From positions 14,436,850 through 14,500,849 of the forward strand of contig NC_134029.1 in assembly GCF_964204645.1 (NCBI RefSeq): DNA of 64,000 nt, read 5' to 3'. Source of the stretch: Tubulanus polymorphus. Lineage: Eukaryota; Nemertea; Palaeonemertea; Tubulaniformes; Tubulanidae. Shown one piece after another: positions 35,906 through 45,380 of this stretch (position 1 is the first letter of the stretch; each line of letters opens with the position of its first letter). The notes below the pieces were generated by a model that saw nothing but the letters and a program-made list of their open reading frames with translations, was not told the DNA's origin and made no database searches. Both the position numbers and the translations under genes were made by a program.

Positions 35906-36174
35906 AGTAATAGGGATAATGGGCTTTCATACCAAAGGTCGAAAGGTCGAGCTCATAAAAAATGAAAAATATGAAACTAATAACAATTTCTATTTGAATT
36001 AGTAGCGAAACTCATATAAAATGAAAAATAATTCTCGCACACTCGAATTTATTTTTCATTTTATATGAGTGTCACTCCTAATTCAAAAAAAAATTATTAT
36101 TATTCTCATATTTTTCATTTTTTACTCACTAGCCCTTTCAACCTTTGATATGAAAGCCCATTATCCCTATTACT
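35906..36174. mobile_element. 269-bp foldback MITE
   Basis: Perfect 26-bp inverted ends (35906-35931 and 36149-36174; core taatagggataatgggcttt) extend inward imperfectly to about 75 bp through 'aaaggtcgaaaggtcgagct' and 'aaaaaatgaaaaatatga'. A second internal inverted pair, 'ctcatataaaatgaaaaata', sits near the centre. It lies where polymerase copy 1 breaks off. No coding region. Confidence 0.85.
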
Positions 36175-36432
36175 CTTAAAATATTTATATACATGAATAA
36201 AATATATATGAATAACATATAAATTGATAGATTATTCAATATAAAAGTGTGAGTAAAGTGAAAGCTCTTATAGAATAGATATATAGATATATTTACAACA
36301 TTATTTCAATATTCATATTTGTATGAGTTAGATGTTTAAACATTAAAAGTGTTAGTAAAGTGTGATTGAAATAATTCATATTTAAATCATTGAACTTCTA
36401 AAATCAATTTTAATAAAAAATTTAGTATTAAA
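36175..36432 (+). promoter_or_regulatory. AT-rich leader of polymerase copy 2 with direct repeats
   Basis: This is about 85% A+T and non-coding. An 18-bp phrase, aaaagtgtKagtaaagtg, occurs at 36243-36260 and 36345-36362, 102 bp apart. The segment ends in tttagtattaaaATGG, close to the ttattaaaATG element of the SSB-like gene. It may be the left-terminal or origin region of the element; that is inference. Confidence 0.45.
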
Positions 36433-39205
36433 ATGGAAGCAAATACATTACATTATTAAATCATAAACAATTATGTGAAAATCATGATTATTGTAAATTA
36501 GTTTTACCAAATGAAAAGGATAAAATATTAGAATTCAAAAAATATGATTACAAAAATAAAGTTCCATTTTTTATATATGGAGATTTTGAATCATTAAATA
36601 AAGAATTAACTGATCAAGATAGAAAAGAAATATATTATAAAAGAAAGAAATTAAATTCTAATGAAAATGATTTTTCAGATGAACCACCAAAAACAAATAC
36701 AATTAAAAAGATTCATCAATCAGCTGCAGCTTTCGGGTTATATATAAAATCTGATTATCCAGAACTAATTAAAAGTGAATATTATCATTATAGAAATGAA
36801 AATGTTATCAATCATTTTTGTGACTTATTAATTGAATATGAAATAAGATTTAGTAAATTATTGAATACAAATATAGAAATTATAATGACAGAAGAAGATA
36901 AAGAAGAATTTGTGTTTTCAGGTAAATGTTATTATTGTGAAAAGATATTTCATTATAAAGATAAAAAAGTAAGAGACCATGATCATTTGAATGGAAAGTT
37001 TAGAGGCGCTGCACATGAGAATTGTAACTTACAAGCTAAGAAAATTAACTAATAAGTACCAGTTATATTTCATAATCTATCAGGATATGATGCACATTTA
37101 TTCATCAAACAGTTATGCCATAAAATAGAAGAAATTAATAATGAAATAGAAACATTAAATTCAAATAGATCAAAAGATAAAATACCAACTTATAAATTTA
37201 GAATGTTAGCTAAAACATCTGAGAATTATATATCATTCCAATTTGGGTGTTTAAGATTTATAGATTCATATAGATTTTTAAATAGTTCATTAGATAACTT
37301 ATCAAAATCATTAGTTGATGATGAATTAAAGATATTAAAAGAATATTACCCAAATAATGATGATTTTCAATTAATGAGATATAAAGGAGCAATTCCATAT
37401 TCATTTTATAAGAATCATAATGATTTTAACATAACTGAATTATTAAAAGAACAATTCTATGATGAATTAAAAAATGAATATGTTAAAGATGAAGTATATA
37501 ATAGAACATTGAATATTTGGAATCATTTCAAAATAGAAAATCATGGGCAATTAGTAGATTTATATCTAAAGTCAGATGTATTATTATTAACCGATATATT
37601 CGAAAGGTTTAGAGATGTAAACCTAAAATATTTTAACATTGATCCTTGTCATTGTTATTCATCACCAGGTTTAACATGGGATTGTGGTTTAAAATTTACA
37701 GATATAAGAATGGATTTGTTAACAAATATAGATCAATTACTATTATTTGAAAAATCTATAAGAGGAGGAGTTTCAGGTGTATTAGGCGATAGATATTTCA
37801 ATGTAAATGATAACCCTGGATATAAGTTATTATATATAGATGCAAATAATTTGTATGGTTGGGCAATGATGGAACCACAACCTTATGGAGTATTTGAATT
37901 AACTGAAGTTTTACAGAATGAAAATAATGATAAATTTGATTGGAAGAAAACAATTCTAGATATTGCAGATGATTCAGATACTGGTTACTTCTTTGTTGTA
38001 GATTTAGAATATCCTGAAGATAAAAAATTTAGATCTAGAAATCTAGCTTACTGTCCCGAACATAAAACTGTAACTCATGAAGAATTATCAAATTACCAAA
38101 AAAGAATTAAACCCGAAAATCATATTCATACAGAAAAGTTAATGGTAACTCAGGAAGATAAATATAATTATGTAGTACATTACAGAATGTTAAAGTTTTA
38201 TCTAAAACAAGGAATGATTCTAAAAAAAGTACATAGATATATTTCATTCAGCCAATCTAAGTGGTTACAAAAATATATAGATTTTAACACCAAACAGAGA
38301 ACTAAAGCTAAAACTGATTTCGAAAAAGATTTCTTCAAGTTAATGAATAATGCATTCTATGGTAAGACTTGTGAAAATATTAGAAATAGAAATGATATTG
38401 AGTTAGTTAGTAATGGCAAAAGGATAAGGCATTTACAATCATATCCTAAGTTTTTAGGTAACAGAATATTTGATGAAAATTTAGCTGCAGTTAAGATGAG
38501 AAGAACATCAATGAAATTTAATAAACCAATCTATGTTGGCGCTTCAGTTTTAGAATTATCAAAATTACTAATGTATGAATTCTATTATAATGTATTACAA
38601 CCACTTTTTGGAGAAAAGCATATAGAAATTCTATACTTTGATACAGATTCTTACATATAAAACAATAATAATAATAATAAACAATAATAATACAGATAAA
38701 AACTAATAACATAACAGATGATTTAAAAACATTAAAACATCATTTTGATTTTAGTAACTATCCTAAAGATCATGAATTGTTTAGCAATGATAATAAAAAA
38801 GTTCCTGGTAAATTCAAAGATGAATTAGGCGGTGAAGAAATGATTGAATTCATTGGTATTAGATCTAAAATGGATTCATATAAAACTAAAGAACATGAAG
38901 CTAAAAAGTTAAAAGGAATAACCAAAAGTGTAGTAGAAAAGAATATTCATTTCAAAGATTACATCAATTGTATATTCAATGAAGAAGTTAGAAAACATAA
39001 GATGAGATGTTTAAGATCTGAGTACCACGAAATGTTTATTGAAGAAATTGAAAAGATAAGTCTAAACCCATTTGATGATAAAAGATATATTTTAGATGAT
39101 GGAATTCATACAGTTTCTTATGGTTGCAATTTAGATGAATACTTAAAATTTAAAAGAGAAGAAACAAAAGAGAACGAGATAATGAAAAGAATTCTAACGT
39201 GTTAA
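36433..39205 (+). pseudogene. Viral-like family B DNA polymerase, copy 2, 5' deleted
   Basis: The ATG at 36433 is followed by five codons (MEANT) and then jumps, out of frame, into the zinc-finger end of the N-terminal region. The first ~170 residues present in copy 1 are deleted. The rest runs through exonuclease I (IYGDFES), the zinc/DHDH module (CYYCEKIF, VRDHDHLNGKFRGAAHENCN) and two adjacent stops at 37050-37055. A clean 485-codon stretch (37203-38660) follows, with LLYIDANNLYGWAMMEPQPY, KLMNNAFYGKTCENI and LYFDTDSYI. A short ataataata expansion at 38660-38700 breaks the frame. The C-terminus (38777-39205) has no counterpart left in copy 1 beyond about 35900. It would have been the replicative polymerase of the element. 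Confidence 0.85.
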
Positions 39206-39226
39206 TCAAATTTTAATAAAAATATG

Positions 39227-39237
39227 TTATTAAAATG
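39227..39237 (+). promoter_or_regulatory. TTATTAAAATG promoter-type element
   Basis: The same 11-mer precedes the copy of this gene at 50497, and a near match precedes polymerase copy 2 (36433) and the zinc-finger gene at 2504. The ATG is the start codon itself. Confidence 0.5.
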
Positions 39238-39588
39238 GAGAGTAAACAAACACACAGTGAGAACAACAAATCATTTCTAGATAGAATAAAAGATACTTCA
39301 AACGTCAAATCAGTAGATTATAAATTTAAGAAGTTAAAAGAATTAATAATCCATAAGAAATATCTAATTACAAATATTGATACAGTTACTAATAACTATG
39401 GAGATAAATTAGTTATACACTTAGAATATGAAGGATTAAAAGGAAATACATATAAATTCAGAACATATTTACCAGATAGATTTCATAGATTATCAAGTGA
39501 AGATTTTGAAGAATTATGTTCTGGAGATTTCTACTTCGTATACAAAGGTAAGAATGAAAAAGGGCATCATGAAATAGATTTCGAATAA
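39235..39588 (+). CDS. 117-residue possible ssDNA-binding protein, copy A
   Basis: This intact frame starts 30 bp after the polymerase stop, at TTATTAAAATGG. The product has an N-terminal helix, then alternating strands: KKYLITNIDTVTNNYGDKLV, HLEYEGLKGNTYKFRTYLPD, LCSGDFYFVYKGKNEKG. The strand-rich pattern with Y...YLPDRF and FVYKGK suits an OB-like single-strand DNA-binding protein of the kind that sits next to the polymerase in related invertebrate elements. This is inference from pattern, not proof. The inverted copy at 50144-50497 is also open, differing at 15 of 117 residues. It is one of the few genes undamaged in both arms. Confidence 0.6.
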   Translation: MESKQTHSENNKSFLDRIKDTSNVKSVDYKFKKLKELIIHKKYLITNIDTVTNNYGDKLVIHLEYEGLKGNTYKFRTYLPDRFHRLSSEDFEELCSGDFYFVYKGKNEKGHHEIDFE

Positions 39589-39602
39589 AATATGTAAAAT
39601 AA

Positions 39603-40362
39603 ATGGTGGAATTAAAAGAATACAGAATATTTGTTGATTCTAGAAGGCTTACAGATTATAAATCACATAATTTACTAGTACAATTAGATAGAGAATTTAA
39701 GAATTGTGTAGATTTAAAATTAGTTAATATAAGTTTATGTAATTCTTTTTATAATATATCGGATAAAACTGTTGAACATAGAGCTTTTTTAATTTTTAAT
39801 AAAAATAAAAATGAATGGGCCTATATATATTTAAAACCGGGGTTATATAATTTAGATACATTGGCACAAGAAATTAATAGAAAAGCCTGGCACAAGTCAG
39901 GTAATAATTCCGGGTTTAATATTAGATTTTTAAAAAGTGAGAGTACTGACAAAATAAAGATAAGGTTGTCTGATATTGAAAAACATGCATTTATGGTAAA
40001 AAAAACCTATAGCTAAACTGTTGGGAATTCCTCCAGATAAATCTTTTACAAATATTGATGCTACACCAAACTTAATACCTTTTACACACTTTTATATCTA
40101 TTGCAATTTAATCGATCCTACAAAAACATTCGAAGCAACTAAAGATATAACTTGTAATTCTGGTTTACTTAACATTTTACCATTGAAGAATGTTAAAGAA
40201 TTTGGAACGCAAATAAATTATAATTTAACAGAATGTGATTTCAAACCATGCATTCCTCGTTTTAATAATTTTAGATTAGAAATTAGAAATCACAATGGAT
40301 ACTTAATTGATTTAAATAATTTCCCTGTAATTTATGAATTAGTTATAAGATGTAGAGAGTAA
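39603..40362 (+). pseudogene. Possible jelly-roll capsid protein, copy A
   Basis: Starts at AAAATAAATGG, 14 bp after the SSB-like gene. The N-terminal half has RRLTDYKSHNLLVQLDREF, LVNISLCNSFYNISD and KPGLYNLDTLAQEINRKAW. One frameshift near 40010 leads to the C-terminal half, with LIPFTHFYIYCNLIDPTK, LLNILPLKNVKEFGTQINY, FRLEIRNHNGYLIDLNNFPV and a YELVIRC end. About 253 codons in all. The strand-rich build and the 'LTD...G..IDL' ending resemble jelly-roll capsid or penton proteins in invertebrate virus-like elements; I infer a virion role. The second copy (49308-50129) has one nonsense codon but no frameshift. Confidence 0.5.
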
Positions 40363-40378
40363 TTTTTTCACTATATTA

Positions 40379-40706
40379 ATGAATATAACTGTTGGACAGA
40401 GTATATGTTTTGGGTTTGATTTAAACATGGTAAAGAAATGAGAATTAAACTAAATGATGTAATTACTGATATAAAAAGTAAATCATTTAACAATGCATCA
40501 ATGATTAATAAAGAAAATTATAATATAGAAAAAGTAATTGATTTAATTAAAACACCTTTAGAATATTATGAATTATTGATGATATTAAAAACATATTAAC
40601 CAAAATATATGATAATCATAAAAGTAGTAATGAAATAAATGTTGAAATAATCATAAATAAGTTAACTAAATATTTTGATGATAGTAATTTTTTGATAAAT
40701 AAATGA
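40379..40706 (+). pseudogene. Small ~110-residue viral-like gene, copy A, frameshifted
   Basis: Starts at the ATG at 40379 after AATTTTTTCACTATATTAATGA. The copy at 49354 starts at AATTTTCTTTATATATAAATGA, a clear promoter match. It then reads MRIKLNDVITDIKSKSFNNA and ENYNIEKVIDLIKTPLEYYE. A frameshift lies near 40415, and a ~20-bp deletion near 40575 removes a segment that the other copy keeps. The stop TGA overlaps the ATG of the next gene (ATGA). Charged and helical, no recognised family. Confidence 0.5.
40686..40705 (+). promoter_or_regulatory. AATTTTTT...TAAATG promoter-type element
   Basis: aattttttgataaataaATG directly in front of the 73-residue membrane protein. Confidence 0.5.
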
Positions 40707-40924
40707 GTGATAATAAGTGGATAATAACTGGATTATATAATGGAGCATTACTATCAGTTGGAACTGTTGGTTATTCAATGGTATTAAAAAAAGTATTTAA
40801 AATGGGAAGTGTTAATGTTGATAGATTTGATATCAATGATATTTTAAAATTAACATTAGCAGTTACTTTATCTAATTTAACTATTGATTATTTAGAAAAA
40901 CAAAAATATATTCCTCCCATATAA
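40703..40924 (+). CDS. 73-residue membrane protein, copy A
   Basis: Intact frame. Two hydrophobic segments (about residues 8-27, GLYNGALLSVGTVGYSMVL, and 48-62, ILKLTLAVTLSNLTI) flank a basic loop (KKVFKMGSVNVDRF). Probably a small virion membrane protein. Its start overlaps the stop of the preceding gene by ATGA. In the inverted copy (48795-49016) the start codon has changed to ATC. I do not recognise the family. Confidence 0.6.
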   Translation: MSDNKWIITGLYNGALLSVGTVGYSMVLKKVFKMGSVNVDRFDINDILKLTLAVTLSNLTIDYLEKQKYIPPI

Positions 40925-40930
40925 ATGCGT

Positions 40931-40951
40931 AATTTTTTTGCTAAATAAATG
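40931..40951 (+). promoter_or_regulatory. AATTTTTTT...TAAATG promoter-type element
   Basis: aatttttttgctaaataaATG in front of the 140-residue gene; the sequence is identical in front of the copy at 48770. Confidence 0.55.
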
Positions 40952-41371
40952 GCTTCTGCAATTATAACTATTATAGGATCAGCAATTGTTAACGCTTTAG
41001 CATTTACTGGTGGCGGATATTTATTTAAGCATATTGATAAAAATAGTTCATTAGGAGAACAAAGAGGACATAACTTAGCATTAGAGAAATACAATAAAGC
41101 AGCAGAAGAATATAGAGAAAAACGACAAAACTATATGGATTATATTAACAAGGAATTATATGATCAGAAGATTTCACATAGAGATTTTCAATCAGTCGAT
41201 GATGCAATGAGTTTATATAACGCAGTAACCAATAAAGAAAAATTACATCTATACAAACCTAAATTATCAGATTATTATACCCCAAGTAAAGAACAACAGA
41301 AATATGAAATAATTTGGATTTTAGGTGGAACAGTTGTTGCTATATTTGTTGCTTATAAGTTTACTAATTAG
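40949..41371 (+). CDS. 140-residue two-TM virion-type protein, copy A
   Basis: This intact frame begins with a glycine-rich hydrophobic segment (ITIIGSAIVNALAFTGGGYL). A long helical, charged middle follows (ALEKYNKAAEEYREKRQNYM, then FQSVDDAMSLYNAVTN). It has the conserved phrase LSDYYTPSKEQ and a C-terminal membrane segment (IIWILGGTVVAIFVAYKF). This layout belongs to a family that I know from many invertebrate genomes next to the same type of DNA polymerase, always uncharacterised. A minor membrane or virion protein is the likeliest role. The inverted copy at 48349-48770 carries a stop and a frameshift. Confidence 0.65.
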   Translation: MASAIITIIGSAIVNALAFTGGGYLFKHIDKNSSLGEQRGHNLALEKYNKAAEEYREKRQNYMDYINKELYDQKISHRDFQSVDDAMSLYNAVTNKEKLHLYKPKLSDYYTPSKEQQKYEIIWILGGTVVAIFVAYKFTN

Positions 41372-41390
41372 TAATTTTTTTTCTAAATAA

Positions 41391-41825
41391 GAGGAAGATA
41401 AAGTTGATAGTATTGATATTATTCCTCATGATATAAATAAGACTAAATTAAAAACATATTTAGAAAAACAAATATTAGAATTTGAAAGTGACTTAAAGAT
41501 AAAAAAGAAAAAATATTTAAAATCTAAAATTATATATTATTTGATTATAAGTGGTTCGGTTACAATTAGTTCTGTAATAACATTTCTAGCAATATTCAGC
41601 CCATTAACACCTTTAGCTATATCAATTGGTGTATTAGGATTAAGTTCAAGTGTATTAACTGGTATCAGTTCAAAATTAAATATAAAAAATAATAAAGAAA
41701 AAATTAAAACTAATATAAAAGAAATTAATAAATTAAAGAATACACTAGATTATATAATAAGTTTAAATGGTCATATAACAGTTGAAGAACAAGATAAATT
41801 ATTAAAAGAATTAATAAATTATTAA
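41391..41825 (+). pseudogene. ~145-residue two-TM protein, copy A, start codon lost
   Basis: The promoter AATTTTTTTTCTAAATAA is followed by GAG where the inverted copy (48329) has ATG, so the start is lost. The first later ATG would drop the N-terminus. The product has a charged N-terminus (IIPHDINKTKLKTYLEKQIL), two hydrophobic segments (LIISGSVTISSVITFLAIFS and ISIGVLGLSSSVLTGIS) and the C-terminal phrase KLKNTLDYIISLNGHITVEE. The segment around 'LTGISSKLN' and the LDYIISLNG motif match a family seen beside related polymerases. Membrane protein of unknown role. Confidence 0.6.
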
Positions 41826-41844
41826 TTTTTTAATTATATAAATG
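41824..41844 (+). promoter_or_regulatory. AATTTTTTA...TAAATG promoter-type element
   Basis: aattttttaattatataaATG in front of the ~440-residue gene. The inverted copy has aatttttttattctataaATG. Confidence 0.55.
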
Positions 41845-44295
41845 GTAGATAGTTTTCCAAAAGCTTTCCAATATAATAAATCAATTAAATATAATATTCC
41901 AGCAATAGATTTTAATAAAGATATTACATATAGAAATGAAGTTTTAAATTCATTAATTGATTTATATATTTATGTTACTGAAAATAATAATTTTCATGTA
42001 AAGATGGAAAATATATTTCATGTGTATACAATTAATTTCAAAAATTTAAATGAGGCAAAACAATGGTTATTAAAATCTAATATGAAGTATTGGCAGAACC
42101 AATTAAATTTTGCTGTTTATTGCGCAACAACAGGATGTGGAATTAGTTGGAATGATCATTTAAACAAACCAAGTTTACCATTGATGTTATCACTTTTTAG
42201 ATTTCATACTTATTTTCAAATAAAATTAATATTAGATGAATTAGAATATCCTTTACCAGGTTCAAAATATTTTAAAGAATTGAATAATAATATTAATTTT
42301 TCTAAGTTTTATAAAATATGTAATGAATTTAATATTAATTCGAATAAAGATTTTAGAGCAAAAATTGGAACAATGGGTGGATTAGGAATATTGTATACTA
42401 AAGAATTTGGAAAAATAATGACAAATTCAGATATAAGAACACTAAATTGGAATGAATTACCAAAATATTATAATAATATACAACAACAAAACAATAATGG
42501 TTGGGTTAATTTCATTTTAGAAAATAGTGAAGGTTTTACTTAAGCTGGTATACAAAGAATAAATCAATCTATTAGAACTTATTTGATATGTATTTTTGGT
42601 GCGCAAGTTGAAACAAGATCCCCAATAGTTGGAAATGATAACACTTCATTTGATTCGCAGAAACAATTCAAAGTATTATTTGAAGATTCCATTCATAATG
42701 ATGAAAATAGATCGATTCCAGAAAACATAGTAGGATATCAAAATTATTTAGATAAATCACATATTAGATTAAATTATTGTATAGGCCCTAATCTATTAAT
42801 TATTTCTAATGATTTAGTATTAAAGATGGGAAATATAATTGGTTATAATAATCTAATTAAAACTGCAACAATAAATAATTCATTTGGATTAAATGATATA
42901 AATAAAAAGATTATTACTGCTCCAAAATTAATGGAAGGTGAAAAAAATAAAAAAAATATTCAATCAACTGAAACTAAAACTAAGAATATTAAATTGGATA
43001 ATGATTCCAAAATAAAAGATTACAATACATCAGAAGATATAACAAGAAAATTAACTTAAATAAATTATTTGACGCCTGCGAAAAAATGTAGAATTTCTGG
43101 TATAAGCTAATGTGGAATTGCAAATTTGAAATCGAAGTTTTAAGAAATTTCGGGAATTATGAGATTTGGCGATTGGGTAGATGATACAGTCTTCGACTGG
43201 TCTAATAAAAAAAATTGTCAATTTGTGACTTCGATTCACTTTTGCCTCTAAGCTGGTCTGCAACTTCATTGCCTCCATGGTTGAAGAAAGAGCTCTTCTG
43301 ATGTCTGCTTCATCATGACTTTGAGCATATCGTGTAGCCAGCCAGCCCAGTCCTGGGGCCCGGTCTTGCTGTCACTTGATATCCTAGACTTGAGTCTGGG
43401 TTGAAGTAGACATTGTCATATAATTAACTTATTCATGTTATTCTGTATGAATTACCCGTGTGTCTTGTATTTTCTTATTTTAAAATTTGTAAATGTATTG
43501 ATTTTTGGAATTTTATCCCGGAATTTCAATGTAATAAGGATCAATAAAGTATTGAATTTAATTGTCACCTTATACACATGCCATCAGTGGACGCGGAGCC
43601 GTATATGACAGCTATGCTATAATAAATTGCTAATCTCATGAAACCTGCATACGTCTAATATCGAACATATTTTCTAAAACATTTGAATATTGAAATTATT
43701 TTACACGTTTTTATATAGACCGCTTGTAGCCGCCGATGAAATTCACGCCGGCCCAACTCAGATCGTAGATAACTTCGTCATTCCACTAGCAGCCCCATGT
43801 CAGGGTCTGACTTTTATATCAGACTTCCAAATCGTGTATACATCCGCCATTTAACCGAATGATCCGATTTACTTATCATTTCTATTTATCCCTGCCGCTC
43901 CTGATATAATCATACATCCTTTACTATTACAATACGTCTTCTCATGATATTCAATGCGATATAACATTTCGACGTTCAAATAGAGGTCATTATATAATCC
44001 CAGGGAGCCATTCTACATCTTTATCAATAATATTTTGCCATATAGCTTGTATGTGTACACATAAACCTGTGACGTTTTGCACATCGATTTACGGTTGTCG
44101 TTTGTAAAATGACGCTGAATGGTTAGCATTGTTTAGGTTTCATAATGGTAACGTTTTATAAGGCGTCAAAAAACTGATAATATTCAACATGAAATAATTA
44201 AACTAAATGATGATAATAAATCCCATGAAAATGCTAAATTAGCTTTAACTTGTATAGGAATTGTTATAGGAGGAATATTATATTTTAAATTTTAA
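41842..44295 (+). pseudogene. ~440-residue core viral-like protein, copy A
   Basis: Starts at TATAAATGG. The reading has WQNQLNFAVYCATTGCGISW followed by NDHL, then SLFRFHTYFQIKLILDELEY, PLPGSKYFKEL, IGTMGGLGI, SIRTYLICIFGAQVETRS, HIRLNYCIGPNLLIISNDLV and MGNIIGYNN. A TAA at 42541-42543 stands where the other copy has GAA. A ~1.13-kb repeat is inserted at 43043-44170. Beyond it the reading finishes with a membrane segment (LALTCIGIVIGGILYF) and stops at 44293-44295. It is the longest structural-type gene of the arm. The same protein type recurs with this polymerase in other invertebrate genomes. A virion structural role is my inference; no fold can be named with confidence. Confidence 0.6.
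43043..44170 (+). mobile_element. ~1.13-kb interspersed repeat R3, full copy in arm A
   Basis: It begins caagaaaattaacttaaata, then TTTGACGCCTGCG, and ends TTATAAGGCGTCAAA. TTTGACGCCT is therefore inverted near both ends, with about 27 bp outside it on the left. It interrupts the ~440-residue gene and adds about three A residues. Inside, near 43440-43565, is a LINE-like 3' tail (ataaggatcaataaagtatt). No protein is coded. A second full copy, in inverse orientation, is at 47023-48210. Confidence 0.8.
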
Positions 44296-44314
44296 TTTTT
44301 TTATTATGTAAATG
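44294..44314 (+). promoter_or_regulatory. AATTTTTTT...TAAATG promoter-type element
   Basis: aatttttttattatgtaaATG overlapping the end of the preceding gene. Confidence 0.55.
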
Positions 44315-45380
44315 GAAGAAGGTGGAGGAGATTATGAAATGGAAAACATGGGAAATAATGATGATGCCAATACTAACAATGATGATTATGTGTCTGCTGA
44401 TACAAATATTGATAATGATAATGATACAACATATAATACTAATTTACCAGAAGTTGTTTCTGGTTCTAAAGCCCCATCAACAGATGAATTTGATAGAAGA
44501 ACTAGATCGAGAATACCTATTGAAAATGAAAATCCAGGTTTATTAAAGGAAAATTTTGAATATAATGAATATATTTATAATTTCAAACCTATATTTGAAA
44601 AATCTGGATATGATATAAATGCCAGAGGCGCCAGACTTTTAGTACAAGAATTAAAATCTTTAGATGGTGAATATTATTATCATTTGAAAGATGATTATTA
44701 TATTGATATCTCTTATAAAAAACAAAACAAAATATTAGCAGAATCAACTTTGCTTAAGTTAGACCTATCTAGAATTAAAAGAATAAGAAATAGTAATGAA
44801 ATAGAAGATGTAACACAAGAAGAAATTATTAAAAATGAAAGAGTGTTTAAACAAAGAATTAACGATTTATTTGAAACAATCGATAATAATTTAGAAACAG
44901 AAACAACTTCTGAACAGAATATAACTTCCAAAACTAGTAAACTTAAATCAAATAAAGTTCCAATTGAAAAACTTTTACCGAATGGTTTACTTGATGCAAC
45001 AGATCAAGAATTAGAAGATTTAGATATATTTTCTGATAAAGCAATTAGAGAAATTATTAGTATGAGAAATGAAGCTGATAAAATTGCGCATGATAAAAGT
45101 ATGAGATTTAAAAATAAGAACTTTAGAAGATGAATTATTTAAATCAAGAAAAGAATCGGAACAACTAAAATTAGATAGAGATAATAAAGTTATTGAAAAA
45201 ATTGAATTTAAAAAAAGAAATGCGTATTTAGAAAAAGAAAAAGATGATTTAGAATATAACATAGAATTTCAGAGAGAAAAAATGAAATTATTATTTAAAT
45301 CATATGATTATTGTATTAATAGATTAAAAGTTGTTGTTAAAGAGTTAATACTAATAAAAGTAATAATACTAATTATTTAG
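44312..45380 (+). pseudogene. Acidic coiled-coil viral-like protein, frameshifted
   Basis: Starts 16 bp after the ~440-residue gene. It has an N/D-rich acidic N-terminus (NDDANTNNDDY, DNDNDTTYNTN). A middle part follows with NFKPIFEKSGYDINARGARL, LVQELKSLDGEYYYHLKDDY and PIEKLLPNGLLDATDQELED. A frameshift near 45115 leads to a long charged coiled coil (LEDELFKSRKESEQLKLDRD to EREKMKLLFKSY) that ends at the junction with the inverted arm. About 350 codons. It could be a scaffold or internal virion protein; that is a guess from composition. There is no counterpart in the inverted arm, where the sequence stops one gene earlier. Confidence 0.5.
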
